DNA of 64,000 bases. Source: Acetoanaerobium noterae (GTDB lineage Bacteria; Bacillota; Clostridia; Peptostreptococcales; Filifactoraceae). Numbering within the stretch: position 1 is the first letter of the stretch; each line of letters opens with the position of its first letter. The stretch covers positions 336,343 through 400,342 of the forward strand of contig NZ_FUYN01000002.1 in NCBI RefSeq assembly GCF_900168025.1, written 5' to 3'. The notes under the pieces are model-generated. The model saw only the letters and a program-made list of their open reading frames with translations, searched no databases and was not told where the DNA came from. Made by a program: the position numbers and the translations under genes. Positions 37,509-45,277 of this stretch are shown here, one piece after another.

Positions 37509-38534
37509 TTAAATTATTCTAGATTTTTTCTTGCTGGATTTTTTTAGTTTTGTTTTTACAAACTCTGCTTCTTTCTTTTGAGTTAAATAGCTTTTCCATC
37601 TCTTTTGAGAGAGAGTTCCATTTTCTAGTGCTAATAAAATCTGGCATCCAGGCTCGCTTTTATGACTACAATTAGAAAAACGACAATCACAGATTAGCTC
37701 CTCGATATCAGCAAAAGCTTCACCTATAGCCTCATCAGCATCCCACAGCCCTAGCTCCCTCATACCAGGAGTATCGATAATCATAGCACCTGAATTTAAT
37801 TTCACTAGTTGTCTATGAGTAGTGGTGTGACGGCCTCTATCATCATAAAGCCGAATATCATTTACAAGCATTATTTCTTCATTTGCTAGAGTATTTACTA
37901 AAGATGATTTTCCAACTCCAGACATTCCAAGAAAAACTACAGTAATACCAGGACAAAGATATTTTGCCACCTCAGCTACCCCAGCACCAGTCTGACTACT
38001 CACAGCAATTACATCTAAATCATTTGATAAAGCCTTGACCTTTTCTATTTTATCTTCGTAGTCAGGGCATAAATCTGATTTAGTTAGGATAACCACAGGA
38101 GTTGCTCCACTTTGATATGCCTGAGTAAGATACCTTGAAATTCTATTTGCATTAAAATCTTGATTTAATGAAGACATTATAAATACATAGTCGAAATTTG
38201 CAGCGACTACTTGCTCTAATACTGTTTTAGCATGTCTAGGATTATGTCCAGATAAATCCGTGCGTGAAAACTTAGATTTTCTAGGTAAAAGCTTTACAAT
38301 TTTAGATTCTCCTATAGGATTATAGATTAAGTGTACAAAATCACCTACAGCAGGATAATCTTCTCTATTATTTAAATTTTTAAGAAATGAGCCTTTTAGT
38401 TTTGCACTTACTTCTCCATGTGCACAAATTGCTTTATAAAGTTCTCTGTGAACTTCAATTATTCGAGCTGGGATTATATCATCAGCTGTTTTACTATCCA
38501 CTGCTTTAAAACCATAGTCTTTTAAATCTACCAT
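37509..38534 (-). CDS. rsgA: Ribosome biogenesis GTPase RsgA
   Basis: This 341-residue circularly permuted GTPase releases late-assembly factors from the 30S subunit. An N-terminal OB fold (residues about 20-95) is followed by the G4 motif TKSD, then G1 GMSGVGKSS, then G3 DTPGM. The zinc domain has CDCRFSNCSHKSEPGC. A basic tail (KTKLKKSSKKKS) ends the protein. It carries the longer N-terminus and the YDDRGRHTTTHRQ switch region typical of the second RsgA found in Firmicutes, so a further copy may exist elsewhere. Confidence 0.92.
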   Translation of the reverse strand: MVDLKDYGFKAVDSKTADDIIPARIIEVHRELYKAICAHGEVSAKLKGSFLKNLNNREDYPAVGDFVHLIYNPIGESKIVKLLPRKSKFSRTDLSGHNPRHAKTVLEQVVAANFDYVFIMSSLNQDFNANRISRYLTQAYQSGATPVVILTKSDLCPDYEDKIEKVKALSNDLDVIAVSSQTGAGVAEVAKYLCPGITVVFLGMSGVGKSSLVNTLANEEIMLVNDIRLYDDRGRHTTTHRQLVKLNSGAMIIDTPGMRELGLWDADEAIGEAFADIEELICDCRFSNCSHKSEPGCQILLALENGTLSQKRWKSYLTQKKEAEFVKTKLKKSSKKKSRII

Positions 38535-38857
38535 CTTACCTCCTAGTTTTTTTGCCTTAGCTATAGGCGTAAAAACTACTTAACTAAGGCAAATTCTAAA
38601 TAAAAACCACCAAATTATTAGTAAATTTCTTCATAGTAAAACATCCCCTTTCGTATATAAGTCTCGCAAACCATATAGCAATAAAAGATTGATATATGAG
38701 TTAGGGAACCCTTGGTGTATTTATAATAAAAAGACTAATATAGTCAAATTGATATTACCATAATAAGGAAATCTAATCAATATATCCTACAGCACTTGTG
38801 TATGATAAAATGGTAATAATATACAGTATAAAATAATTAAATAAGGGGAGATTATAT
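38535..38857. other. Divergent intergenic region with inverted repeat in the rsgA leader
   Basis: No gene is seen in these 323 bases. TTTGCCTTAG (38551-38560) and CTAAGGCAAA (38584-38593) are a perfect 10-bp inverted repeat lying just upstream of the rsgA ribosome binding site (AGGAGGTAAG on the minus strand). As no T-run follows in the rsgA direction, it is not a terminator and may regulate translation or bind a protein. Confidence 0.45.
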
Positions 38858-39340
38858 ATGGATATAGAGATTAAATTAGGCTATGATTCTCCTAAGAAAG
38901 TGCTAGCAATATTTTCTGAGTATATGGAAATGCTCATAGCAGGGGATAGCACATTCAAAAAATATTTGGAAATTCAAAATTACGATGATGAAATTAAAGA
39001 CCTAGAGAAAAAATATGGGTTACCTAGAGCAAGACTATATCTTGCATATGTAGATGGGAAAGTGGCGGGTTGCATAGCACTAAAGGAGATAGACAGTGAA
39101 ACCTGCGAAGTCAAAAGGCTCTATGTTAGACCTGAATTTAGAGGACTGAAGCTTGGAAATTTATTAATCCAGAAAATTATTGATGATGCAAAAGAAATAG
39201 GCTACAAAGCAATGCTATTAGACACGCTTCCGTTTTTAAAAAGTGCAATTGTGCTTTATAAAAATTTTGGATTTTATGAAATACCTAGCTACAATAATAA
39301 TCCTATGGACACGTTGATTTATATGAAGCTAGACCTGTAA
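38858..39340 (+). CDS. GNAT family N-acetyltransferase
   Basis: This 160-residue acetyltransferase transfers an acetyl group from acetyl-CoA. The core runs from about residue 55 to 155: VDGKVAGCIALKEI, CEVKRLYVRPEFRG with the acetyl-CoA pyrophosphate loop RGLKLGNLL, and YKNFGFYEI at the end. The substrate is unknown. AAGGGGAG precedes the ATG. The metallo-beta-lactamase-fold gene follows after 30 bases. Confidence 0.88.
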   Translation: MDIEIKLGYDSPKKVLAIFSEYMEMLIAGDSTFKKYLEIQNYDDEIKDLEKKYGLPRARLYLAYVDGKVAGCIALKEIDSETCEVKRLYVRPEFRGLKLGNLLIQKIIDDAKEIGYKAMLLDTLPFLKSAIVLYKNFGFYEIPSYNNNPMDTLIYMKLDL

Positions 39341-39370
39341 TGATTGTGAAAAACTAGGGAGGAGACATCG

Positions 39371-40180
39371 ATGAAGCTAACAGTTTTAGTAGATAACAAC
39401 ACATTTATAGATAAGTATTATCTAGGCGAACCTGCCGTTAGCTACTATATAGAAGATGAAGAAATTAGCCTTCTCTTTGATACGGGTTATTCGGATATAT
39501 TTATTTCTAATTCAAAGCTTCTAAATATAGATTTAGAAAAACTGACTCATTTAGCTTTATCTCACGGTCACAACGACCACACGAGAGGATTTATGTATCT
39601 TAAAGATAAGTATGATTTATCTCAGGTGGAAGTCATTGCTCATCCAGATTGCTTTTATCCAAAATACTATGATGAAGAATCTATAGGCTCAGAAATATCT
39701 CTAGAGCAGATAGAAAATATATCTAAACTAAAGCTTTCTAAAGAGCCATATGAAATAAGTGAGAGCTTAATTTTCTTAGGAGAAATACCTCAGTATGTAG
39801 CTTTCGAGCCAAGAATACCAATTGGTAAAACTATAATAAATGGCAAAGCTTATATTGACACTTTGCTCGATGATACGGCAATAGTATATAAAGCGAAATC
39901 TGGGCTGTTCATTATTACAGGATGCTCTCATAGCGGTATTTGCAATATAATTGAGCATGCTAAAAAAGTATGTAGCTCAGACAAAATCCTAGGTGTAATA
40001 GGTGGATTTCATATGTTTGACTGCGATGAAAGACTAGATGCTACCGTTGATTACTTAAAAAATGAGAATATATCTATGCTATACCCAGGTCACTGCATAT
40101 CCTTTCAAGCTAAGGCCAAAATGAATAATGCTTTGAAGGTGCATGATGTAGGGGTAGGGCTTACAATTGAATTAAAGTAA
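39371..40180 (+). CDS. MBL-fold metallohydrolase
   Basis: This 269-residue protein has the metallo-beta-lactamase motif LSHGHNDHTRG with His65, His67, Asp69 and His70. Later ligands are in GCSHSG, GGFHM and YPGHC. The GxCSHxG and GGFH elements fit the subgroup annotated as dihydropterin ribofuranosylaminobenzene phosphate synthase-like. The exact substrate cannot be told. The last 9 bases overlap the 3' end of the convergent channel gene. Confidence 0.88.
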   Translation: MKLTVLVDNNTFIDKYYLGEPAVSYYIEDEEISLLFDTGYSDIFISNSKLLNIDLEKLTHLALSHGHNDHTRGFMYLKDKYDLSQVEVIAHPDCFYPKYYDEESIGSEISLEQIENISKLKLSKEPYEISESLIFLGEIPQYVAFEPRIPIGKTIINGKAYIDTLLDDTAIVYKAKSGLFIITGCSHSGICNIIEHAKKVCSSDKILGVIGGFHMFDCDERLDATVDYLKNENISMLYPGHCISFQAKAKMNNALKVHDVGVGLTIELK

Positions 40181-40975
40181 ATTTCCACACTTGTTGCAGT
40201 AGATAGCATCTGCAACATGATCTTCAGAAAAACAATTTGGGCAGGTCGCAAGTTTGACTGCCTTTTTTGATGCATTATTCATTTCGCTTGTGATTATACC
40301 TGTTGGAACGGCTATTATTCCGTATGCAACAATCATTAAAACGCTTGAAATAAGCTTGCCTAAAGGAGTTTGAGGAGAAATATCTCCGTAGCCCACAGTG
40401 CTTACTGTTACTATAGCCCAATATATTGACTCGGGGATGTTGTTAAATCCATTTTGTGGGCCTTCGACTATGTACATAATAGCACCAGTGAAGATTACAA
40501 TGAATATAATAGTAAATAGAAAAACAGTTATCTTTGGCCTGCTAGCTCGTAAGGCTCTAATTAGTGTTCCAGACTCCTCTACATATCTCATCATCTTGAA
40601 AACTCTAAACAGCCTGAGTAATCTAAATACCCTTATGACCATTAAAAATCTTGCTGCAGGAATAAAGAAGCTGATATAAGCAGGGAGTATTGAAAACAAA
40701 TCAACAAGTCCGTAAAAGCTAAAGGCATAACCTTTGGAATCTTTAACAACATAAAGTCTTAAAATATACTCTATGCTAAAAATAATTACAAAAAACCATT
40801 CGAAGAAAGAAAAAATATTGCGATACGGGTAGAATAAACCATCTACACTTTCAAATATAATTAATAAAGTGCTCAAGGTGATGGATAAAATTAGGAAGAT
40901 GTCATAAGCTCTTCCTTGTTTTGTTTCGGTTTTAAATATTATTTGGTAAAGTCTATTTTTCAGTGCATCGCTCAT
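40172..40975 (-). CDS. Voltage-gated-type potassium channel with C-terminal zinc ribbon
   Basis: This 267-residue protein has six membrane helices. S4 carries the basic run RFLMVIRVFRLLRLFRVFK, and the pore has the K+ filter TVGYGD. The C-terminus holds a short zinc ribbon (CPNCF, then CNKCGNLL) instead of an RCK domain. I start it at MSDALKNR (ATG at 40973-40975), which has AAGGGAAGTGG upstream; an earlier ATG at 41038 has none. Its stop lies inside the last codons of the MBL gene (9-base tail overlap). It probably conducts K+. Confidence 0.9.
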   Translation of the reverse strand: MSDALKNRLYQIIFKTETKQGRAYDIFLILSITLSTLLIIFESVDGLFYPYRNIFSFFEWFFVIIFSIEYILRLYVVKDSKGYAFSFYGLVDLFSILPAYISFFIPAARFLMVIRVFRLLRLFRVFKMMRYVEESGTLIRALRASRPKITVFLFTIIFIVIFTGAIMYIVEGPQNGFNNIPESIYWAIVTVSTVGYGDISPQTPLGKLISSVLMIVAYGIIAVPTGIITSEMNNASKKAVKLATCPNCFSEDHVADAIYCNKCGNLL

Positions 40976-41078
40976 AAATGCCACTTCCCTTGTAAAGTTA
41001 TTATTAGTTTCATTATACAGAATAAAAAATGAAAACAAAAACTATAATTGCTTTTAAAAAATCCGAATACATTTTATC

Positions 41079-41107
41079 TATACAAAAATGAATATTCTGA
41101 TTATAAT
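41079..41107 (+). promoter_or_regulatory. Promoter for leader peptide 1
   Basis: TATACA (41079-41084), 17 bases, and a perfect TATAAT (41102-41107), about 50 bases before the leader start codon. Confidence 0.6.
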
Positions 41108-41159
41108 TTATATGAACATTAATAAAGAGATAATAATTGGGTGAGGGAGGACTTTCTTT

Positions 41160-41186
41160 ATGAGAAAATATGTTATGTTTGCATAG
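41160..41186 (+). CDS. Leader peptide 1 (MRKYVMFA)
   Basis: Eight codons and TAG, with a good AGGGAGG (41144-41150) at 9 bases. The last codons TTT GCA TAG are the same as in leader peptide 2 at 41669. The stop codon lies within the first arm of a hairpin ahead of the HTH gene. This is the arrangement of translational attenuation, where a stalled ribosome unmasks the next gene. Confidence 0.6.
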   Translation: MRKYVMFA

Positions 41187-41257
41187 CACTGGCTATTGCA
41201 ACGTTTAAATATACTTGTCATAGCCATTGCTATTCCTAAAAAACTATAACTTTAGGA
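41183..41257 (+). promoter_or_regulatory. Translation attenuator 1, masks the HTH gene start
   Basis: Stem A pairs 41183-41196 with 41220-41233 (13 of 14 positions), and its 5' arm contains the leader stop codon. Stem B, directly after, pairs TCCTAAA (41234-41240) with TTTAGGA (41251-41257) and locks up the AGGAGG that serves the ATG at 41265. A ribosome paused at the leader's end would open stem A. Confidence 0.6.
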
Positions 41258-41264
41258 GGCAAAC

Positions 41265-41534
41265 ATGGGCTATATTAAAGCAGAAGAGATTCTGCCAAAT
41301 GAAATAATAGAATTAATTCAAAAATATGTGGATGGGAAAAACATCTATATTCCTAGAAAATCAGATAGTAGGCAAGAATGGGGAGCTAAAACAGAAACAA
41401 GAAGAGAGCTTAATCTACGTAATAACGATATATACAAGGATTATTTAGCAGGCATGAAAATTACTGATTTAGCTTGCAAATACTATCTTTCAGAAAAAAG
41501 CATACAAAGAATAATAAGAAATCTAAGAACATAA
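41265..41534 (+). CDS. Small helix-turn-helix protein (CD3324 family)
   Basis: This 89-residue protein has a C-terminal helix-turn-helix (KITDLACKYYLSEKSIQRIIRNL) after a conserved basic-acidic middle part (YIPRKSDSRQEWGAKT). It resembles the CD3324-type family of Firmicutes, probable DNA-binding proteins of unknown target. TAGGAGG precedes the ATG but is paired in the leader hairpin. It is followed by a terminator and then a second leader-peptide gene set. Confidence 0.8.
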   Translation: MGYIKAEEILPNEIIELIQKYVDGKNIYIPRKSDSRQEWGAKTETRRELNLRNNDIYKDYLAGMKITDLACKYYLSEKSIQRIIRNLRT

Positions 41535-41536
41535 TA

Positions 41537-41574
41537 GGTGAGCTGGTACTTAAGGTATCGGCTCATCTTTTTTT
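41537..41574 (+). terminator. Terminator after the HTH gene
   Basis: A 13-bp stem between 41537-41549 and 41555-41567 with a five-base loop, followed by seven T residues. Confidence 0.92.
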
Positions 41575-41668
41575 ATAATTGTTTATGAGGTACCTATATA
41601 GAGGGCTATGGTGATAAACTTATTTTGAAATACAGTAAAACGATAATTAAGAAAAGGAGAAAGCATTT

Positions 41669-41695
41669 ATGACTACGCCTATATACTTTGCATAG
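41669..41695 (+). CDS. Leader peptide 2 (MTTPIYFA)
   Basis: Eight codons and TAG, the same length as leader peptide 1, with the same TTT GCA TAG C ending. AAGGAG (41654-41659) lies 9 bases before the ATG. The first five codons after Met differ completely from leader 1. Same length, same ending and the same placement before a hairpin are unlikely by chance. Confidence 0.6.
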   Translation: MTTPIYFA

Positions 41696-41767
41696 CGCAG
41701 CTATTGCAAATAAAACATAATATGTAATAGCTTTGCGCATCCGTTAATACTAATTAATAGGAGATGC
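41695..41767 (+). promoter_or_regulatory. Translation attenuator 2, masks the DUF1062 gene start
   Basis: Stem A pairs GCGCA-GCTATT (41695-41705) with AATAGC-TT-TGCGC (41726-41738), 11 bp with a two-base bulge, and begins at the last base of the leader stop. Stem B pairs GCATCC (41737-41742) with GG-A-GATGC (41760-41767), covering the ribosome binding site TAGGAG of the ATG at 41771. The two stems overlap at 41737-41738, so they compete. Confidence 0.55.
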
Positions 41768-41770
41768 AAA

Positions 41771-42355
41771 ATGAGCTATCTAAGACAACTAAATTACAAA
41801 ATTATTCCAAATGAATCCTTTGCTATCATTCACAACTGCTCAGGATGCAGTAGCAAATCCCGCTATATAAACACCAATAGATTCAGGGTAAATGCAAATG
41901 GAAACAAGCTAGATGTTTGGCTTATATATCAGTGTGAAAAATGTAAGCACACCTATAATATATCCATATATGAAAGACAAAAAGTAAGTAAGATTTCTCA
42001 AACTGAGTATCAGCTGTTTATTGAAAATGACATGGATTTGGCCATGGATTTTGGAAGAAGCATGCAATTTTTTACTAGAAACAAATTAGAAATAGAATCA
42101 GACTCAATAAGCTATAGCTTTTTTGATGAGCGAGAGGAAGAATTAAAAGCAGACATTGAGATTATGGATCATTCCTCAATTACTTTATCCAATCCATATG
42201 GACTCAAGCTACGCCCTGAAAAGCTAGCATCTGATTTGCTAAAATGTAGTAGAAGCCAAATAAAAAAGATGCTAGAAAATCAAAATTTAATTATTAATCA
42301 AAGCAATAAAAGTATACAAATCCAAATTAATAAATCAGAAAGCCTTTCAGGTTAA
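41771..42355 (+). CDS. DUF1062 family protein
   Basis: This 194-residue protein carries a zinc-ribbon-like set CSGC (Cys23, Cys26) and CEKC (Cys55, Cys58). The conserved core between them is NTNRFRVNANGNKLDVWLIYQC. A C-terminal helix-turn-helix-like segment (LLKCSRSQIKKMLENQNLI) follows. It matches DUF1062; function unknown. It is the second gene here controlled by a short leader peptide, and may respond to the same signal as the HTH gene. A terminator follows directly. Confidence 0.82.
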   Translation: MSYLRQLNYKIIPNESFAIIHNCSGCSSKSRYINTNRFRVNANGNKLDVWLIYQCEKCKHTYNISIYERQKVSKISQTEYQLFIENDMDLAMDFGRSMQFFTRNKLEIESDSISYSFFDEREEELKADIEIMDHSSITLSNPYGLKLRPEKLASDLLKCSRSQIKKMLENQNLIINQSNKSIQIQINKSESLSG

Positions 42356-42357
42356 CA

Positions 42358-42386
42358 GAGTTGGACTTTAAGTTCAGCTCTTTTTT
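42358..42386 (+). terminator. Terminator after the DUF1062 gene
   Basis: GAGTTGGA (42358-42365) pairs with TTCAGCTC (42373-42380), followed by six T residues. It starts 3 bases after the stop codon. Confidence 0.85.
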
Positions 42387-42473
42387 CTTATGTACAATTA
42401 TTTTTTGTCGCTATGTGAAGCGAAGTTATTAGTTCAGCATAAATCATTAATAAAAATTTAATTCAAAAGTATA

Positions 42474-42526
42474 TTGACAAATATTTCCTTACAGTTTATT
42501 ATTAAACCAACGGTCGGTTTATTAAT
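42474..42526 (+). promoter_or_regulatory. tetR promoter with overlapping palindromic operator
   Basis: TTGACA (42474-42479), exactly 17 bases, and TATTAT (42497-42502). TAAACC-N7-GGTTTA (42503-42521) is a perfect inverted repeat overlapping the expected transcription start. Its centre AACGGTCGG resembles TetR-family operators. Autorepression is likely. Confidence 0.85.
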
Positions 42527-42546
42527 TGAAATAAGGAGTGATTAGC

Positions 42547-43188
42547 TTGCCTAGACCAAATACTAATTTTGAAAGCAAAAAGCAAGAGCTTATAGAAATA
42601 GCCTTTGAACTATTTATGAAGAAAGGATATGAAGACACTACAATCACAGATATTTTAAAAGCGGCAATGATATCAAAAGGAGCAATGTACCATTATTTTG
42701 ATAAGAAGGAAGATATTTTAGATGCTGTTATAAACTACATTATAGCTCTAGATGAAAAACGCTATGAGCCGATTTTAAAAGACACTAATATAAGCGCAAT
42801 TGGAAAAATAATTAAGATGCTTAAATCCTCAGATTCAGATGTTCCAAAGGAAATAAGGGTCGCAAGAGAGCAGCTGTCAAAACGCTCAATATCGATTTTT
42901 GATTATAGGTCTAGGGAACTTAGCAACAAAAGAACAGCTGAGGTACTGGCAAAAATTATAGCTGATGGAGTGGCTTCTGGTGAACTAAAAACAGCTTATC
43001 CAAAAGAAACAGCTCAGCTTATTATCAGCTCAGCAAATAATATACACGAAAATGCAATTGAAAATCCTACTCCAGAAAATATAAAAAAGCAGGTGGACTA
43101 TTTCATTTGGGTTTTGAGCACAGGACTAGGAATTGAGCAAGAGCAGATAGAAGAATTAAAGAATTTAGTGGTGAGCCAATTAAAATAA
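42547..43188 (+). CDS. TetR family transcriptional regulator
   Basis: This 213-residue regulator has the N-terminal helix-turn-helix KGYEDTTITDILKAAMISKG-A-MYHYF typical of TetR, followed by an unrecognised ligand-binding domain. I start it at the TTG at 42547 (MPRPNTNFESK), which has AAGGAG 8 bases upstream; the GTG at 42538 overlaps that site. A strong promoter and an overlapping palindromic operator precede it. The serine hydrolase gene follows after 36 bases, so it is the likely target along with tetR itself. Confidence 0.9.
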   Translation: MPRPNTNFESKKQELIEIAFELFMKKGYEDTTITDILKAAMISKGAMYHYFDKKEDILDAVINYIIALDEKRYEPILKDTNISAIGKIIKMLKSSDSDVPKEIRVAREQLSKRSISIFDYRSRELSNKRTAEVLAKIIADGVASGELKTAYPKETAQLIISSANNIHENAIENPTPENIKKQVDYFIWVLSTGLGIEQEQIEELKNLVVSQLK

Positions 43189-43224
43189 TAGCTTAGAAAA
43201 GCAGTAAAAGAGAGGATATAAATT

Positions 43225-45135
43225 ATGAAAACTATAAAAAAATATGCACTAATAATCCTAATAATTCAGCTGATACTATCTTTGACCTATCCATCTCATG
43301 CATTAGAACCAAAACAATATACTCCGTCTGGGATTGAGCTAGGCAGTCTAGAGCTTAGAGTTGATGAGCTAATGAATAAATACGTAGGTAAATCTACTCC
43401 TGGAGCAGCAGTGGCTGTAATTAAAAACGGAAAAATAGTACTTTCAAAAGGATACGGGTATGCAGATATTGCAACAAAAAAGCCAGTTACTAAGGATACT
43501 GTATTTGAGTATGGCTCAGTGAGCAAGCTATTTGTTTGGACCTCTGTGATGCAGCTAGTAGAGCAAGGAAAGATAGACTTAGATGAAGATATAAAGACCT
43601 ATTTGCCAGATGATTTTTACAAGGAGCTAAAGCTTAGATATCCTATTACGCTTAGAAATATAATGAATCATTCAAGTGGATTTGGAGAGTACCCATATGA
43701 TTTAATCGCCTTAGAAGATTCTAATGATGACATGAGCTTAAAAGACGCACTTCTTCTAGCTCATCCCAAACAATATTTTGAGCCAGGAACTGCAAGTGTA
43801 TATTCAAACTATGCAACTGCTCTGGCAGCTTACATAGTTGAAACAGTATCTGGGGAAGAGTATTACAAATATCAAAAAAATCATATATTTGACCCTCTTA
43901 GTATGAGTGCTATAGCAGGGGAAAGAAGCTGGAAAGACAATCCAGATATTCTTATAAATAAGGCTAAAGGCTATTCAAAAACAGATGAAGATACTTTCAA
44001 GGATTCTGGATGGTCATATGTAGGAATGTACCCTGCAGGCTCAGTAATAGGAACGGCAGAAGAATTAGCTTTATTTGCATCTGAGCTCATGCCATTGAAT
44101 CAAAATAAAACAAAGCTATTTAAAAGCAATGCTACTATAAATGATATGCTGTCACCTAGCTACGAGCCTGGCTTTTCAGGTACAGCTCATGGCTTCTTTG
44201 AGTTTGATTATCCTGAAAAAAAGGCTTTTGGTCATGGAGGAAATACAGCTTCATTTTCAGCGCAGGTTGCGTTTACTCCAGAAGACTCCTTTGGCTTTGC
44301 AGTCCTCACAAATGTAAGTGGAGAATCTAATATTACACTTGAGCTTCAAAGCATGCTACTAGGAAGCAGTAAAGTAGAGCCTATTGAGGATATAAATTAT
44401 ATTGATGCTCATAAATTAGAAGGAAATTACGTGAGTATGCGCCGCCCAGAAGGCACCCCATCAGAATTTATTTCTTACTTAGCACTGGGAAAAGTTGAAG
44501 CAGTAGACAACAATAAAATAAATTTTAATATTAGAGATATGTCAGGAACTTATATTCAGACTTCACCAGGGAAATTCTCTTTAACTGAAAACTCACATGC
44601 TTTTTTCAAAGTGATAATGCCTGAGATGACATTTAGACTAGATGACGAAGGAAATCCTAAGCAGATTTTGGTAGGAAAAGGCTTTGATATGTCAATACTG
44701 CCTTCAAATAGAACTATTCCAATGTTAATTGGAAGCTTAGCAAGCTTTGTAATCTATCTTTTATTTTTAGTTGTTGGCATTATTTCCATAATAAGGTTAA
44801 GGATTAAAAGCAAACGCACTAATGCAGATGAACCTAAACCTGTTTATAAACCTAGAGCAATTCTTACAGCTATTGGGAGTATATTATTTGCAAACAACAT
44901 AGTTTTGATAGCTACTATAATTACAAATCCATTTATTAAATACAGCTCAATCAAGCCAATTATTATTTTAAACTATGTAATAACATTGCTTGCTATAGGA
45001 TTTATAGTATTGGGAATTTCAAAATGGAAAAGCATTGTAAGTAAATCTGAAAAAATCTGGTTTTCCTCAACAGCAGTAATAGTAATGTCGCTTATCAGCC
45101 TCCTTATAAATTGGAAATTCTATGCTTTATTTTAA
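43225..45135 (+). CDS. Beta-lactamase-fold serine hydrolase with C-terminal membrane helices
   Basis: This 636-residue envelope enzyme has a signal peptide at residues 1-26 (cleavage after SHA). A class C beta-lactamase/DD-peptidase-like domain runs from about 40 to 385. It has SVSK (Ser98, Lys101), the YSN motif near residue 190 and HGG near residue 335. A linker domain and four to five membrane helices (from about 490) end it. Such proteins usually act on peptides or D-amino-acid esters, not beta-lactams. The substrate is unknown. It is probably in the operon of the TetR regulator. Confidence 0.88.
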   Translation: MKTIKKYALIILIIQLILSLTYPSHALEPKQYTPSGIELGSLELRVDELMNKYVGKSTPGAAVAVIKNGKIVLSKGYGYADIATKKPVTKDTVFEYGSVSKLFVWTSVMQLVEQGKIDLDEDIKTYLPDDFYKELKLRYPITLRNIMNHSSGFGEYPYDLIALEDSNDDMSLKDALLLAHPKQYFEPGTASVYSNYATALAAYIVETVSGEEYYKYQKNHIFDPLSMSAIAGERSWKDNPDILINKAKGYSKTDEDTFKDSGWSYVGMYPAGSVIGTAEELALFASELMPLNQNKTKLFKSNATINDMLSPSYEPGFSGTAHGFFEFDYPEKKAFGHGGNTASFSAQVAFTPEDSFGFAVLTNVSGESNITLELQSMLLGSSKVEPIEDINYIDAHKLEGNYVSMRRPEGTPSEFISYLALGKVEAVDNNKINFNIRDMSGTYIQTSPGKFSLTENSHAFFKVIMPEMTFRLDDEGNPKQILVGKGFDMSILPSNRTIPMLIGSLASFVIYLLFLVVGIISIIRLRIKSKRTNADEPKPVYKPRAILTAIGSILFANNIVLIATIITNPFIKYSSIKPIIILNYVITLLAIGFIVLGISKWKSIVSKSEKIWFSSTAVIVMSLISLLINWKFYALF

Positions 45136-45162
45136 TTATGATAGAAAGATTGCCTATAGAAG

Positions 45163-45193
45163 AAAACTCTTAGTATTATGCTGAGAGTTTTTT
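45163..45193 (+). terminator. Terminator after the serine hydrolase
   Basis: AAAACTCT (45163-45170) pairs with AGAGTTTT (45184-45191), with inner TAG/CTG pairing, and is followed by T residues. Confidence 0.82.
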
Positions 45194-45277
45194 GCTTTTA
45201 AGAAAGATATTCTAGGGTAAATGTTAATATACGGGAAGATTAATTAGGTAGCTTAAAATAGAGAAAGGAGGCAGTAT

